From: Paenibacillus allorhizosphaerae
GTDB taxonomy: Bacteria; Bacillota; Bacilli; Paenibacillales; NBRC-103111
Reading direction: 5' to 3'
Assembly (NCBI RefSeq): GCF_910594985.1
Contig: NZ_CAJVCE010000025.1
Location: 28,989 to 92,988, forward strand
Length of the DNA stretch: 64,000 nt
Shown piece after piece: positions 43,317 to 51,622 of the stretch. Under the pieces are notes generated by a model. That model was given only the letters and a program-made list of their open reading frames with translations, made no database searches and was not told the DNA's origin. Every line of letters begins with the position of its first letter. The first letter of the stretch is position 1. Both the position numbers and the translations under genes were made by a program.

Positions 43317-44690
43317 CTATACCTTTTCAAGCGCTTTCGCGAGTCCGTCCGCAACTTTCCATATGTCGCCGGCCCCCATCGTCAGCACCAGATCGCCCGG
43401 GCGAACGGTATCCAGCAAATAACTTTGCACCTGTTCTTTCGTAGCGATGTACTGCACGTTCGGATTGCTGTTCTGCCGAATAAGCTCCACCAGCTTCGCG
43501 GAGTTGATTCCCTCGATTTGCTTCTCCCCCACGGGAGAATAAATGTCGGCGATGATGACCTCATCCGCATCCGGAAATGCGCGGCTGAACTGCTCGAACA
43601 AGAAATACGTCCTCGTATAGCGCTGCGGTTGAAATACGGCGATGATTCGCTTACCGGTCGCCTTCGCCGCCTGAATCGTCGCTTCGATTTCCGTGGGGTG
43701 ATGAGCGTAGTCGTCGATGACGAGTATATCGTTGACTTCCCCAAGTACTTGAAACCGCCGTTTGGCGCCCCGGAACTCGGTGATCGCTTCCGCGATTTGC
43801 TCGAACGTTAGTCCCGCTTCCATGCATGTAATCAATGTGGCCAGCGCGTTGTACACGTTATGCTTGCCTGGTACGGACAGCCGGATGTTGCCGAGCACCG
43901 TACCGCCCTGCACGACTTCGAACGATACTTTCCTGTCGCCAAGCTCGATGCTGCAGGCCATGAAATCGGACTCGTTTTCGATCCCGTACGTGATCACTTC
44001 GCTTTTGATGTTCGGAATCATCTCCCGCAAATGAACGTCGTCGTTGCATACGACCGCTTTGCCGTCCTCTTTCACATGGCTTAAATATTGCGCATACGCT
44101 TTTTTCAAATTTTCAAAGCTGCTGTCGTAATATTCCAGGTGGTCCGCTTCGATATTGTTCACAAGCGCGATCGCAGGCTGGTACTGAAGGAACGAACCAT
44201 CGCTTTCATCGGCTTCCGCTACGACCCAGTCGCCCTTTCCGGCTTTCGCGTTGCTGCCCACATTCATGATTTCTCCGCCGATCAGGAAGGTCGGGTCAAG
44301 TCCGCAGCTTTCCAGTACGAGCGCAATCATGGAAGACGTCGTCGTTTTTCCATGCGCTCCGGCCACCGCGATCCCTTTCTTGGCGTTCATTAATCTGGCA
44401 AGCATTTGGGATCGATGCAAAATCGGAATATTCAGCTCTTCCGCCGCTACCATTTCCACATTATCTTTAGACAATGCGGTAGAGTATACGACGACGTCCG
44501 CACCCTTCACGTTTTGCGCTTCATGTCCGATATAAACCTGCGCGCCTTTGGCTGCCAGCTTCTCCGTCAATTCCTGCTGCGCCAAATCGGACCCCGAAAC
44601 CTGATAGCCCATTTCCAGCATCACCTTGGCAATCGCGCTCATGCCGTACCCGCCGATGCCGATAAAATGGATGTGCTCCGATGTATTCAC
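43317..44690 (-). CDS. murC: UDP-N-acetylmuramate--L-alanine ligase
   Basis: 457 residues from a GTG at 44690, seven bases past the folC stop, with GGTGA as ribosome site. Rossmann start HIHFIGIGGYGMSAIAKVML, ATP loop IAVAGAHGKTTTSSMIALVL (about 108-127), VVAEADESDGSFLQY, and VIDDYAHHPTEIEATIQAAK (about 340). It adds the first amino acid of the peptidoglycan stem peptide. Its place behind folC is unlike B. subtilis, where comC sits there. Confidence 0.96.
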   Translation of the reverse strand: MNTSEHIHFIGIGGYGMSAIAKVMLEMGYQVSGSDLAQQELTEKLAAKGAQVYIGHEAQNVKGADVVVYSTALSKDNVEMVAAEELNIPILHRSQMLARLMNAKKGIAVAGAHGKTTTSSMIALVLESCGLDPTFLIGGEIMNVGSNAKAGKGDWVVAEADESDGSFLQYQPAIALVNNIEADHLEYYDSSFENLKKAYAQYLSHVKEDGKAVVCNDDVHLREMIPNIKSEVITYGIENESDFMACSIELGDRKVSFEVVQGGTVLGNIRLSVPGKHNVYNALATLITCMEAGLTFEQIAEAITEFRGAKRRFQVLGEVNDILVIDDYAHHPTEIEATIQAAKATGKRIIAVFQPQRYTRTYFLFEQFSRAFPDADEVIIADIYSPVGEKQIEGINSAKLVELIRQNSNPNVQYIATKEQVQSYLLDTVRPGDLVLTMGAGDIWKVADGLAKALEKV

Positions 44691-44697
44691 GCTCGTT

Positions 44698-46074
44698 TCA
44701 CCAGCCTTTTTCAGAATCGGATTGATGATTGATCCGGGAACGAACATCCCCTATCAAATATAACGTGCCGGTGACCACGGCCAAGTCTTCCTGTTCCGTC
44801 ATGCCTTTGACCAGCTCCAATGCCGCTTTCCAATCCGGCTCCACGATGACGTTTACATCTTCGCGGCCGATTTCCCGCAACAGCTTGTTGGCCAGCTCGG
44901 CGAGCCCTGCAGCCGGCGCTTTTTTCAACCAATCCGGCTCGGTAAGGATCAATGTATCCACTACCCGCAGTATATGCCTGAAATACTCCGTATGATTCTT
45001 ATTCGCGAGCATTCCCATCATCAAATGAAGCTTTTTGTACGAATACGTATCTTTAAGCGCGGATGCGAGCATCTGCGCGCCTTCCGGATTGTGCGCTCCG
45101 TCGATCAGCAGCCGCGGCTGCTGCATGATCATTTCCAGGCGCCCCGGCCATTGCGCGGCTTTCATCGCCCGCAGCAAATCTTCGTCTTCCACGATGAGAG
45201 CATAATATTGGCGCAGCACTTCGATCGTCATCAGCGCCACCGCCGCATTCTTCGGCTGATGCGGGCCGTTCATCGAGATGGTCATTTCCGGCAAGTTGCG
45301 GAATACGCCTTCGAAATCGAACACCTGCTCATTTTCCTTGGAAGACTTCATCGTATACCGGAACTCGCGCCCCATCAAATACAGCGTGCTGTTTTTGGAC
45401 TTCGCCGTTTGTTCGATAACCTCGATGACCCCCGGTTGTTCAACCGCGCTCACTACCGGTACGCCGGCTTTAATGATCGCCGCTTTTTCCGCCGCAACCT
45501 TTTCCAGCGTATCGCCCAAAATTTCCATATGATCGTGGCCGATATTGGTGATGACCGAGACGAGCGGCGTCACGACATTCGTGGAATCGAGCCGTCCTCC
45601 CATTCCGGTTTCCCACACAACGAAATCCGGGTAAGCGGTACGCGCGAAATACTCAATCGCAATGACGGTGGAAATTTCAAACATCGACGGCTGGCCGTGC
45701 TCCGCAGCCACTTCGTCTACGATCGGCTTCACTTTGTTAATAATCCGCAACAAATCGTCATCGGATATGTTTTGCCCGTTCAGACGAATTCGCTCGTTAT
45801 ACTTTTCGATGTAAGGGGACGTAAACGTCCCCACGTCGTAACCGCATTGCCGAATGACTTCCGTTAAATAGGCGCAAACGGAGCCTTTGCCGTTCGTACC
45901 GGCGATATGAATGAATTTCAACCGCCGGTGCGGATTGCCGAGCCGCTCCATCAGCTGCTCCATCCGTTCAAGCCCCGGTTTGATGCCGACGAGCGGGATA
46001 AACCGGATAACCCAGTCCAGCGCCTCTCGCGCGGTTTTGAACGGTTCAGCGACAATCTGCTGTTCTTCGCTCAT
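44698..46074 (-). CDS. folC: Folylpolyglutamate synthase/dihydrofolate synthase
   Basis: 458 residues of the Mur-ligase fold. N-terminal GIKPGLERMEQLMERLGNPH, P-loop FIHIAGTNGKGSVCAYLTEV (about 53-72), FTSPYIEKYNERIRLNG, WETGMGGRLDSTNVVTP (about 150-166) and LLIDGAHNPEGAQMLASALK (about 320). It adds glutamate to folates. It follows valS by six bases and leads into murC, so the valS T-box transcript probably extends through it. Confidence 0.95.
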   Translation of the reverse strand: MSEEQQIVAEPFKTAREALDWVIRFIPLVGIKPGLERMEQLMERLGNPHRRLKFIHIAGTNGKGSVCAYLTEVIRQCGYDVGTFTSPYIEKYNERIRLNGQNISDDDLLRIINKVKPIVDEVAAEHGQPSMFEISTVIAIEYFARTAYPDFVVWETGMGGRLDSTNVVTPLVSVITNIGHDHMEILGDTLEKVAAEKAAIIKAGVPVVSAVEQPGVIEVIEQTAKSKNSTLYLMGREFRYTMKSSKENEQVFDFEGVFRNLPEMTISMNGPHQPKNAAVALMTIEVLRQYYALIVEDEDLLRAMKAAQWPGRLEMIMQQPRLLIDGAHNPEGAQMLASALKDTYSYKKLHLMMGMLANKNHTEYFRHILRVVDTLILTEPDWLKKAPAAGLAELANKLLREIGREDVNVIVEPDWKAALELVKGMTEQEDLAVVTGTLYLIGDVRSRINHQSDSEKGW

Positions 46075-46080
46075 GTCTGC

Positions 46081-48753
46081 TCACCCTTTCAACTCTGCCA
46101 AACGGGCAGTCACTTTATCCCGCTTATCCGCATAGTCGGAGAGTTTTGCCTTTTCTTCTTCGATGACTTTTGCCGGCGCTTTGGAGACAAAACCTTCGTT
46201 CGACAGTTTTTTCTCAATCCTGTCAACTTCACCATGCAGCGTTTTGAGTTCCTTCTCAAGCCGCGTTATTTCCTGGGCAATGTCGATTAATCCCGACAGC
46301 GGCAAATACAATTCCGCACCGGTGACGATTCCTGTCATGGCTTTATCCGGCGGTGTCATATCAAAACTCGGCGCAATGTCTGTCGAATTACAGAAACGCA
46401 CTACGTACTGGGAGTTGTTCGTAATGATCGAATGCGCCTCTTTTGTCGTTACTTTGATTTGCAGTTCGATTTTTTTGCTCATCGGAACGTTCACTTCCGC
46501 ACGAATATTGCGCACCGTACGAATGATCTCCATCAACAGCTCCATTTCCTTGACCGCATCCGGCGATTCAAAGCGCGCTTCGTACGTCGGCCATGCCGCG
46601 AGTGTAATCGTCTCGCCTTCGTGCGGCAAGTGCTGCCAAATTTCCTCGCTGATGAACGGCATGAACGGATGGATCAAGCGCTGCGTACGATCCAGCACAT
46701 AGGCAAGCACCGATTTCGTCGTATGCTTAACTTTTTCGTCGGAGCCGTACAGCGACAGCTTGCTGAACTCGATATACCAGTCGCACAGATCATCCCAAAT
46801 GAAGTTGTAGAGCAAACGGCCGGTTTCGCCGAATTCGTACGTATCGATCAAACGGGTAACGTCGCGAACCGTTTCGTTCAAGCGGTGCAATATCCAACGG
46901 TCCGCCGTCCCGAGCTCCCCGCTCAGATCGATATCGGACGCCTTGAAATCGCCGAGATTCATCAAAGCGAAGCGCGAAGCATTCCAAATTTTATTGGCAA
47001 AGTTGCGCGCCTGCTCCACTCTTTCCCAGCGGAAGCGGAGGTCTTGCCCCGGCGTCGAGCTAGTGGAAATCATGAAACGCATCGCGTCCGCTCCGTATTT
47101 CTCGATCACGTCAAGCGGATCGACGCCGTTGCCGAGCGATTTCGACATTTTGATCCCATCGGCGTCGCGCACCAAACCGTGCATCAGCACATCCTTGAAC
47201 GGAATTTGGTCGGTAAACTCCAGGCCGCTGAAAATCATCCGCGCCACCCAGAAATAAATGATATCGTATCCCGTAACGAGCAGATCGGTCGGGTAATAGC
47301 GCTTCAAGTCATCCGTTTGATCCGGCCAGCCGAGCGTGGAAAACGGCCATAACGCGGAGCTAAACCATGTGTCAAGTACATCTTCATCCTGCTTCAAGTG
47401 CGTTCCGCCACAAGCCGGACATACTTTCGCATCTTCGCGGGATACGATTAATTCGCTGCAATCTCCGCAGTACCATGCCGGGACGCGATGCCCCCACCAC
47501 AGCTGCCGGGAAATGCACCAGTCGCGTACATTTTCGATCCAGTTCAAATATATTTTTTCGAACCGGTCGGGCACATAGTTGACGCCTTGACCCGATTTTT
47601 GCGCTTCAATCGCACGTTCCGCCAGAGGCTTCATTTTGACGAACCACTGCGTGGACAAGTAAGGCTCGACAACCGCGCCACTTCGTTCGCTATGGCCGAC
47701 TTGATGGACATGCTCCTCGATCTTGAGCAGCACCCCTTGCTCCTTCATATCGGCCACGATTTGCTTGCGGCATTCGAAACGGTCGAGGCCCTGGTACTTG
47801 CCCGCATTTTCATTCATTTTGCCCGATTCATCCATTACGAGCACTTGCGGCAAGTCGTGGCGCTTGCCCACTTCGAAGTCGTTCGGGTCATGCGCCGGCG
47901 TAATTTTGACCGCGCCGGTTCCGAATTCCTTCTCTACGTACTCGTCGCCGACAATCGGAATGTCCCGGCCGATCATCGGCAGGACGAGCGTTTTGCCGAT
48001 CAGATGCTTATAGCGCTCATCCTCCGGATGTACCGCAACCGCCGTATCGCCGAGCATCGTTTCCGGACGTGTCGTCGCAACGACGATTACCTCTTCGCTG
48101 TCCTTCACCGAATATTTCAAATGGTACAGCGCGCCTTGCACTTCCTTGTACTCAACCTCAATGTCGGAAAGCGCCGTACGGGCGGCCGGATCCCAGTTAA
48201 TAATATATTTGCCGCGGTAAATCAGCCCTTTTTCGTACAAGCGAACGAACACTTCACGAACCGCTTTGGACAAGCCTTCATCTAGGGTGAACCTTTCGCG
48301 GGAGTAATCGAGCGAGAAGCCCATTTTCCCCCACTGCTCATGGATCGTGCCGGCATAGTGCTCCTTCCACTCCCATACTTTCTCAAGAAATTTCTCGCGA
48401 CCCAAATCGTAACGCGACAATCCTTCTTCCCGCAGCTTCTGCTCCACCTTCGACTGCGTTGCAATCCCCGCATGGTCGGAGCCCGGCAGCCAAAGCGCGT
48501 CGTAGCCCTGCATCCGTTTCGTGCGGATCATAATATCCTGCAGCGTAAAATCAAGCGCATGCCCGATATGCAGCATACCGGTAACGTTCGGCGGCGGGAT
48601 GACGATCGTGTAAGGCTTCGCATCCTTGTTTTGCCCTGCTTTAAAGTATTGGCCCTTCAGCCAGTAATCGTACCATTTTCTTTCGGCTTCCTTCGGATCG
48701 TACGTCGTCGGCATTGAAGTATCCGGCGCCGCCTGTAATTTCGTTTCTTCCAT
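46081..48753 (-). CDS. valS: Valyl-tRNA synthetase
   Basis: 890 residues from the ATG at 48753, five bases after GGAG. Class I signatures: PPNVTGMLHIGHALDFTLQD (HIGH motif, about 45-64) and DADGIKMSKSLGNGVDPLDV (KMSKS, about 520-540). Also the editing domain TRPETMLGDTAVAVHPEDER (about 215-235), a zinc-like site CGDCSELIVSREDAKVCPAC (about 415-435), and the C-terminal coiled coil ending TARLAELKG. It charges tRNA-Val. A T-box leader lies upstream. Confidence 0.98.
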   Translation of the reverse strand: MEETKLQAAPDTSMPTTYDPKEAERKWYDYWLKGQYFKAGQNKDAKPYTIVIPPPNVTGMLHIGHALDFTLQDIMIRTKRMQGYDALWLPGSDHAGIATQSKVEQKLREEGLSRYDLGREKFLEKVWEWKEHYAGTIHEQWGKMGFSLDYSRERFTLDEGLSKAVREVFVRLYEKGLIYRGKYIINWDPAARTALSDIEVEYKEVQGALYHLKYSVKDSEEVIVVATTRPETMLGDTAVAVHPEDERYKHLIGKTLVLPMIGRDIPIVGDEYVEKEFGTGAVKITPAHDPNDFEVGKRHDLPQVLVMDESGKMNENAGKYQGLDRFECRKQIVADMKEQGVLLKIEEHVHQVGHSERSGAVVEPYLSTQWFVKMKPLAERAIEAQKSGQGVNYVPDRFEKIYLNWIENVRDWCISRQLWWGHRVPAWYCGDCSELIVSREDAKVCPACGGTHLKQDEDVLDTWFSSALWPFSTLGWPDQTDDLKRYYPTDLLVTGYDIIYFWVARMIFSGLEFTDQIPFKDVLMHGLVRDADGIKMSKSLGNGVDPLDVIEKYGADAMRFMISTSSTPGQDLRFRWERVEQARNFANKIWNASRFALMNLGDFKASDIDLSGELGTADRWILHRLNETVRDVTRLIDTYEFGETGRLLYNFIWDDLCDWYIEFSKLSLYGSDEKVKHTTKSVLAYVLDRTQRLIHPFMPFISEEIWQHLPHEGETITLAAWPTYEARFESPDAVKEMELLMEIIRTVRNIRAEVNVPMSKKIELQIKVTTKEAHSIITNNSQYVVRFCNSTDIAPSFDMTPPDKAMTGIVTGAELYLPLSGLIDIAQEITRLEKELKTLHGEVDRIEKKLSNEGFVSKAPAKVIEEEKAKLSDYADKRDKVTARLAELKG

Positions 48754-48794
48754 AATTGCTCCAACCTCCAATGTGCAATGTGCAAGCAATAAAC

Positions 48795-49083
48795 AAAAAA
48801 AGCCCCTCGCCGCAAAGGACGAAAGGCTCTCGCTTCCGTGGTACCACCTTTATTCCGTATCCATCCCTTGGCGAAAAATCATAAAGCCGGGTCAAATACG
48901 GCACTTGAGCAGATAACGGCTGCAGCCGGCCAAGTCTCCGCTCCTTACGGGGCTTCGATAAGGCAACTCCGGGGCGACTTCGACAGGTACATCCTGCGGG
49001 ACCTTCCAGCGTCTTGCCGGTTCCGCTCTCTGAAGGGTTCGCTGCCTACTACTCCCTTTCCACGTTTTTCATAAACATCTATG
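48795..49083 (-). ncRNA. T-box riboswitch controlling valS
   Basis: The minus-strand leader includes GGGAGTAGTAGGC and CAGAGAG in stem I, the conserved antiterminator core AAAGGTGGTACCACGG, and a terminator AGCCTTTCGTCC-TTTG-CGGCGAGGGGCT followed by TTTTTTT just before valS. T-boxes sense uncharged tRNA; with valS downstream the tRNA should be tRNA-Val. GTC within CCTGTCGAAG is a plausible specifier codon, but I did not fold the RNA. Confidence 0.9.
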
Positions 49084-49089
49084 CATCAT

Positions 49090-49118
49090 ATGATAAACAA
49101 CATTCTATGCTGAGTCAA
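49090..49118 (-). promoter_or_regulatory. Sigma-A promoter for the valS T-box transcript
   Basis: Minus strand TTGACT, 17 bases, TATCAT: five of six at both boxes with ideal spacing, placing the transcript start at about 49083. Confidence 0.7.
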
Positions 49119-49142
49119 TATACACCTTATGTTTCATTATAC

Positions 49143-49195
49143 CCAAAAAAAGATCCGGACAAGCCTGTTTCAGCCTGATCCGGATCATTTTTTTA
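49143..49195. terminator. Bidirectional terminator between spoVID and valS
   Basis: AAAAAAAGATCCGGA, a loop of about 19 bases, TCCGGATCATTTTTTT, with T-runs on both strands. It ends just after the spoVID stop codon. Confidence 0.85.
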
Positions 49196-49206
49196 TAAAG
49201 CGGTCC

Positions 49207-49575
49207 TTATTTCGGGATATAAACGACTTGCCCTTCGCTTACTTCACCGTCGCCGAGACGATTGTGCAAGGCGATCTCGCGCGGATGAATCTCATATCGC
49301 TTCGCGATCGTTTCGAGTGTCTCTTCCTTTTGTACGATGCACATGCGCAGCCGTTTAAACTCGTATTTCTCATCGCGAGAACTGAGCAAAATGTTTTTCC
49401 ACTCGACCCGCTCGGCCAGTGCCGCCGCAGCCGCCGCGGCATCCGGTTCTTCCGGAATGCGCGCATCAGGCTTGTTGCCGGACGAATGCTTGAGCAGCGA
49501 AGCGAGCCCGTACGATTTCACAATGGGCGCCGCTGCTTCTTCGACGGGCTTTTTGCTGCCGAAAGCGATTTTCAT
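49207..49575 (-). CDS. SpoVID C-terminal part with LysM domain, downstream of an in-frame stop
   Basis: 122 residues if read from the ATG at 49575. The C-terminal half is a LysM domain (MCIVQKEETLETIAKRYEIH, then ALHNRLGDG and GQVVYIPK). The frame is the same as the N-terminal part upstream and is open for 34 further codons up to a TAA at 49678-49680; those codons (KKEDKKEEEKEAKEAAEPEK onward) continue the charged linker naturally. The ATG has no well-placed ribosome site; an AGGAGG lies over 20 bases upstream. It is therefore more likely the severed end of spoVID than an independent gene. Confidence 0.6.
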   Translation of the reverse strand: MKIAFGSKKPVEEAAAPIVKSYGLASLLKHSSGNKPDARIPEEPDAAAAAAALAERVEWKNILLSSRDEKYEFKRLRMCIVQKEETLETIAKRYEIHPREIALHNRLGDGEVSEGQVVYIPK

Positions 49576-49677
49576 TTCCTGCGATTCCGCAATTGCAGCC
49601 TCCTGTACGGCGACTTCTTTTTCCGGTTCCGCAGCTTCCTTGGCCTCTTTCTCTTCTTCCTTCTTATCTTCTTTCTT

Positions 49678-50265
49678 TTATTCTTTCTTCTCCTCTACCG
49701 GCTCTACGACAGGGGGCTCCTCGACTACCGGTTCCACACGAATTGAAGGTTCCGCGAATGCGAAGGCTTGTTCCTTTTCAGAAGCGGCGGCCTGAACGGT
49801 AAACTGCGGCTCTTCGGCAGGTTCGACAGGATTCCGGCTCGCCTCATGGACGAACACGACTTCCTCCTCCGCTTCCTTCCAAGACTCGGTTTCCACCGTC
49901 TGTACCGTCTCCAGCCCGTTCAACGACAGCACGCCCGTCACGTTCAAGCTGCGGGCTGACAGCAAATCCACGTCGAAATTTTCAATTTCGACAGCGATAT
50001 CCTCCACCCGGTTCACACGGTTCATCGGCAGCGTAATTTCCACCGGAATCAAATGCTCGAGCGTTTGTCCCGACCGGTTTTGTTCGTCGACATATGTACC
50101 GGTGAGCAGCAAATTCCCTCGCAATACCGCCTGGTCTCCATGCGGGAGCACCTGAATATGAGGGGCAAGCTCTACCCCCTCCAGCTCTTTAATTCCGAGC
50201 AATCCTTCCAATAAATGAACGCGTTCGTAAATATCAAATCGCAAACCGCTTTGCTGTGCAGTCAA
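49678..50265 (-). CDS. spoVID: SpoVID-like spore coat assembly protein, N-terminal part (truncated)
   Basis: 195 residues from a TTG at 50265 (GGGAGG eight bases upstream). Begins SGLRFDIYERVHLLEGLLGI, matching the beta-rich N-terminal domain of SpoVID/SpoVR-type encasement proteins (LRGNLLLTGTYV, VEITLPMNRV, FDVDLLSARSLNVTGVLSLN), then an acidic linker ending VEPVEEKKE and TAA. In B. subtilis SpoVID is about 575 residues, ends in LysM and lies between valS and hemL, as here. The stop removes the LysM domain (see 49207-49575). Without the stop the protein would be about 352 residues. SafA, its partner, is encoded at 15.5-16.9 kb. Confidence 0.75.
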   Translation of the reverse strand: MTAQQSGLRFDIYERVHLLEGLLGIKELEGVELAPHIQVLPHGDQAVLRGNLLLTGTYVDEQNRSGQTLEHLIPVEITLPMNRVNRVEDIAVEIENFDVDLLSARSLNVTGVLSLNGLETVQTVETESWKEAEEEVVFVHEASRNPVEPAEEPQFTVQAAASEKEQAFAFAEPSIRVEPVVEEPPVVEPVEEKKE

Positions 50266-50381
50266 TTGAAAATCCTCCCTTCGTATTTCTACCTTTTCAC
50301 TTCATTGCGAAGTTGAAAAGAAAGATGGTCAGCGCTGTTCTCTTTACAATTTATACGCTGCCAGTGGGAGGAGCATGACTA

Positions 50382-51254
50382 CTATTTTTTCAATCGTTCG
50401 CTGAGACCGGCAAAATCGGAAGGCCATGGAGCGCCGACTTCAATCGATTCCTCCGTCAAAGGATGAGGGAACAGCAGTTTCTCGCCGTGCAGCGCCTGTC
50501 TTTCCACTCCACGGGCCTCTCCGCCGTAAAGCGTATCGCCGATCAATGGATGACCTAGGTAGCTCATATGCACGCGGATTTGATGGGTGCGCCCGGTCTC
50601 CAGCATTAAACGCAGCAATGCGGCGGAACGATATCTTTCGATCACCTGATAGCGTGTAACGGCCGGTTCCCCGGTTCGGGACACCCGTCGCCGCGTCGCA
50701 TGATGCCGGTCCCGGCCGATCGGGGCGTCGACGATGCCCTCCGCATTGGCCGGACGTCCCTGCACAAGCGCCACATAATGGCGTCCTATTCGCTTGTCCC
50801 GCATAAAAGCATCCAGCCGCGTTTGCGACCACTCGTTTTTGGCAAATAGCACCGGTCCCGTCGTATCTTCATCAAGCCGGTGGATATGCCTTGCGCGGCA
50901 CGTTTGCCCGCTTCCCTCCAAATGCCATTGAACCGCCTGCTGCAGCGTCCCGCGCTCGCCCTCCTGCGTAGGATGCACTTTCATCCCGGACGGCTTATTC
51001 GCGACAAGGCAAAAGTCGTCCTCAAACAGCACTTCTACTTCCGCCCAATCGCTCATATAATGTAGCGGCTCCTCAGGAAACAAGCGCAGACGAATGCGGG
51101 TACCCTTCCACTCGATGCCGCCGGAACGATGCCATTTGGCGAACCACTTGCCTTTAAAACATTCGGGAAGCAGCGCTTCCGCATCTTTCATATCCGAAGG
51201 CTCGCGAGCTGCGGTCAGCTCAAGCCATTCTCCCTTACGCCGCCAATCGATCAT
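50382..51254 (-). CDS. RluA-family RNA pseudouridine synthase
   Basis: 290 residues. The catalytic motif RHIHRLDEDTTGPVLFAKNE (about 122-141) contains the aspartate, followed by GRHYVALVQGRPANAEGIVD, and LETGRTHQIRVHMSYLGHPL with IGDTLYGG (about 220-250). Modifies uridine in rRNA or tRNA; the exact site is not clear from sequence. Its start codon overlaps the stop of a small upstream gene (ATGA), so it is probably translated by coupling. B. subtilis has no such gene beside spoVID. Confidence 0.9.
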   Translation of the reverse strand: MIDWRRKGEWLELTAAREPSDMKDAEALLPECFKGKWFAKWHRSGGIEWKGTRIRLRLFPEEPLHYMSDWAEVEVLFEDDFCLVANKPSGMKVHPTQEGERGTLQQAVQWHLEGSGQTCRARHIHRLDEDTTGPVLFAKNEWSQTRLDAFMRDKRIGRHYVALVQGRPANAEGIVDAPIGRDRHHATRRRVSRTGEPAVTRYQVIERYRSAALLRLMLETGRTHQIRVHMSYLGHPLIGDTLYGGEARGVERQALHGEKLLFPHPLTEESIEVGAPWPSDFAGLSERLKK

Positions 51255-51415
51255 GTTGGGCGTCCTTCCCCGCTTTTACGCGCAGCCGAGCGCTTCGCCG
51301 TACGGAGCGCTTCTATTATTGCGGCTATGAAAATGACGACAAGCACTGCAAAAAAAACGCCCATCACCGCGATCAACTCCAAGGTAACTCCAAAAAAACT
51401 ATAATGCTTCAACAT
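51251..51415 (-). CDS. 54-residue membrane protein coupled to the RluA-family gene
   Basis: ATG at 51415 with GGAGG eight bases upstream; the frame runs 54 codons to a TGA that overlaps the next gene's ATG. The product begins MLKHYSFFGVTLELIAVMGV, has one strong TM segment (about 8-38) and a basic tail (RTAKRSAARKSGEGRPT). I recognise no family. A good ribosome site, plausible topology and four-base overlap together support a real gene. Confidence 0.65.
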   Translation of the reverse strand: MLKHYSFFGVTLELIAVMGVFFAVLVVIFIAAIIEALRTAKRSAARKSGEGRPT

Positions 51416-51546
51416 GCGATTGTCCTCCAGAAAACTTCAAGTATTGTCATTTTACCAAAACGGTCCGCATTCATCAAAGCGGTTACACTGCCAATTTCGC
51501 CTTCAACTTACAGCTTGGGCCCATCTGTTAAAAAAAGTCGGATTAT

Positions 51547-51575
51547 GCTAGAATAGAGTGGATATTTGCTAGAAT
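51547..51575 (+). promoter_or_regulatory. Two tandem TGCTAGAAT elements upstream of the glycosidase-like gene
   Basis: TGCTAGAAT occurs at 51547 and again 21 bases later. Each looks like an extended -10 box (TGnTAGAAT); -35 boxes are weak (TTAAAA region for the first). They lie about 50-75 bases upstream of the chosen start codon. Confidence 0.35.
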
Positions 51576-51622
51576 CGGGATATCTTTCAATCATATTTTT
51601 TTGTTACGGGAGAGGACTACTA

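Noticed and set aside
49139..49146. TATAAT-like box on the minus strand before the valS leader
   Set aside because: It lies next to the spoVID-valS terminator and has no -35; the TTGACT-N17-TATCAT promoter downstream is better.
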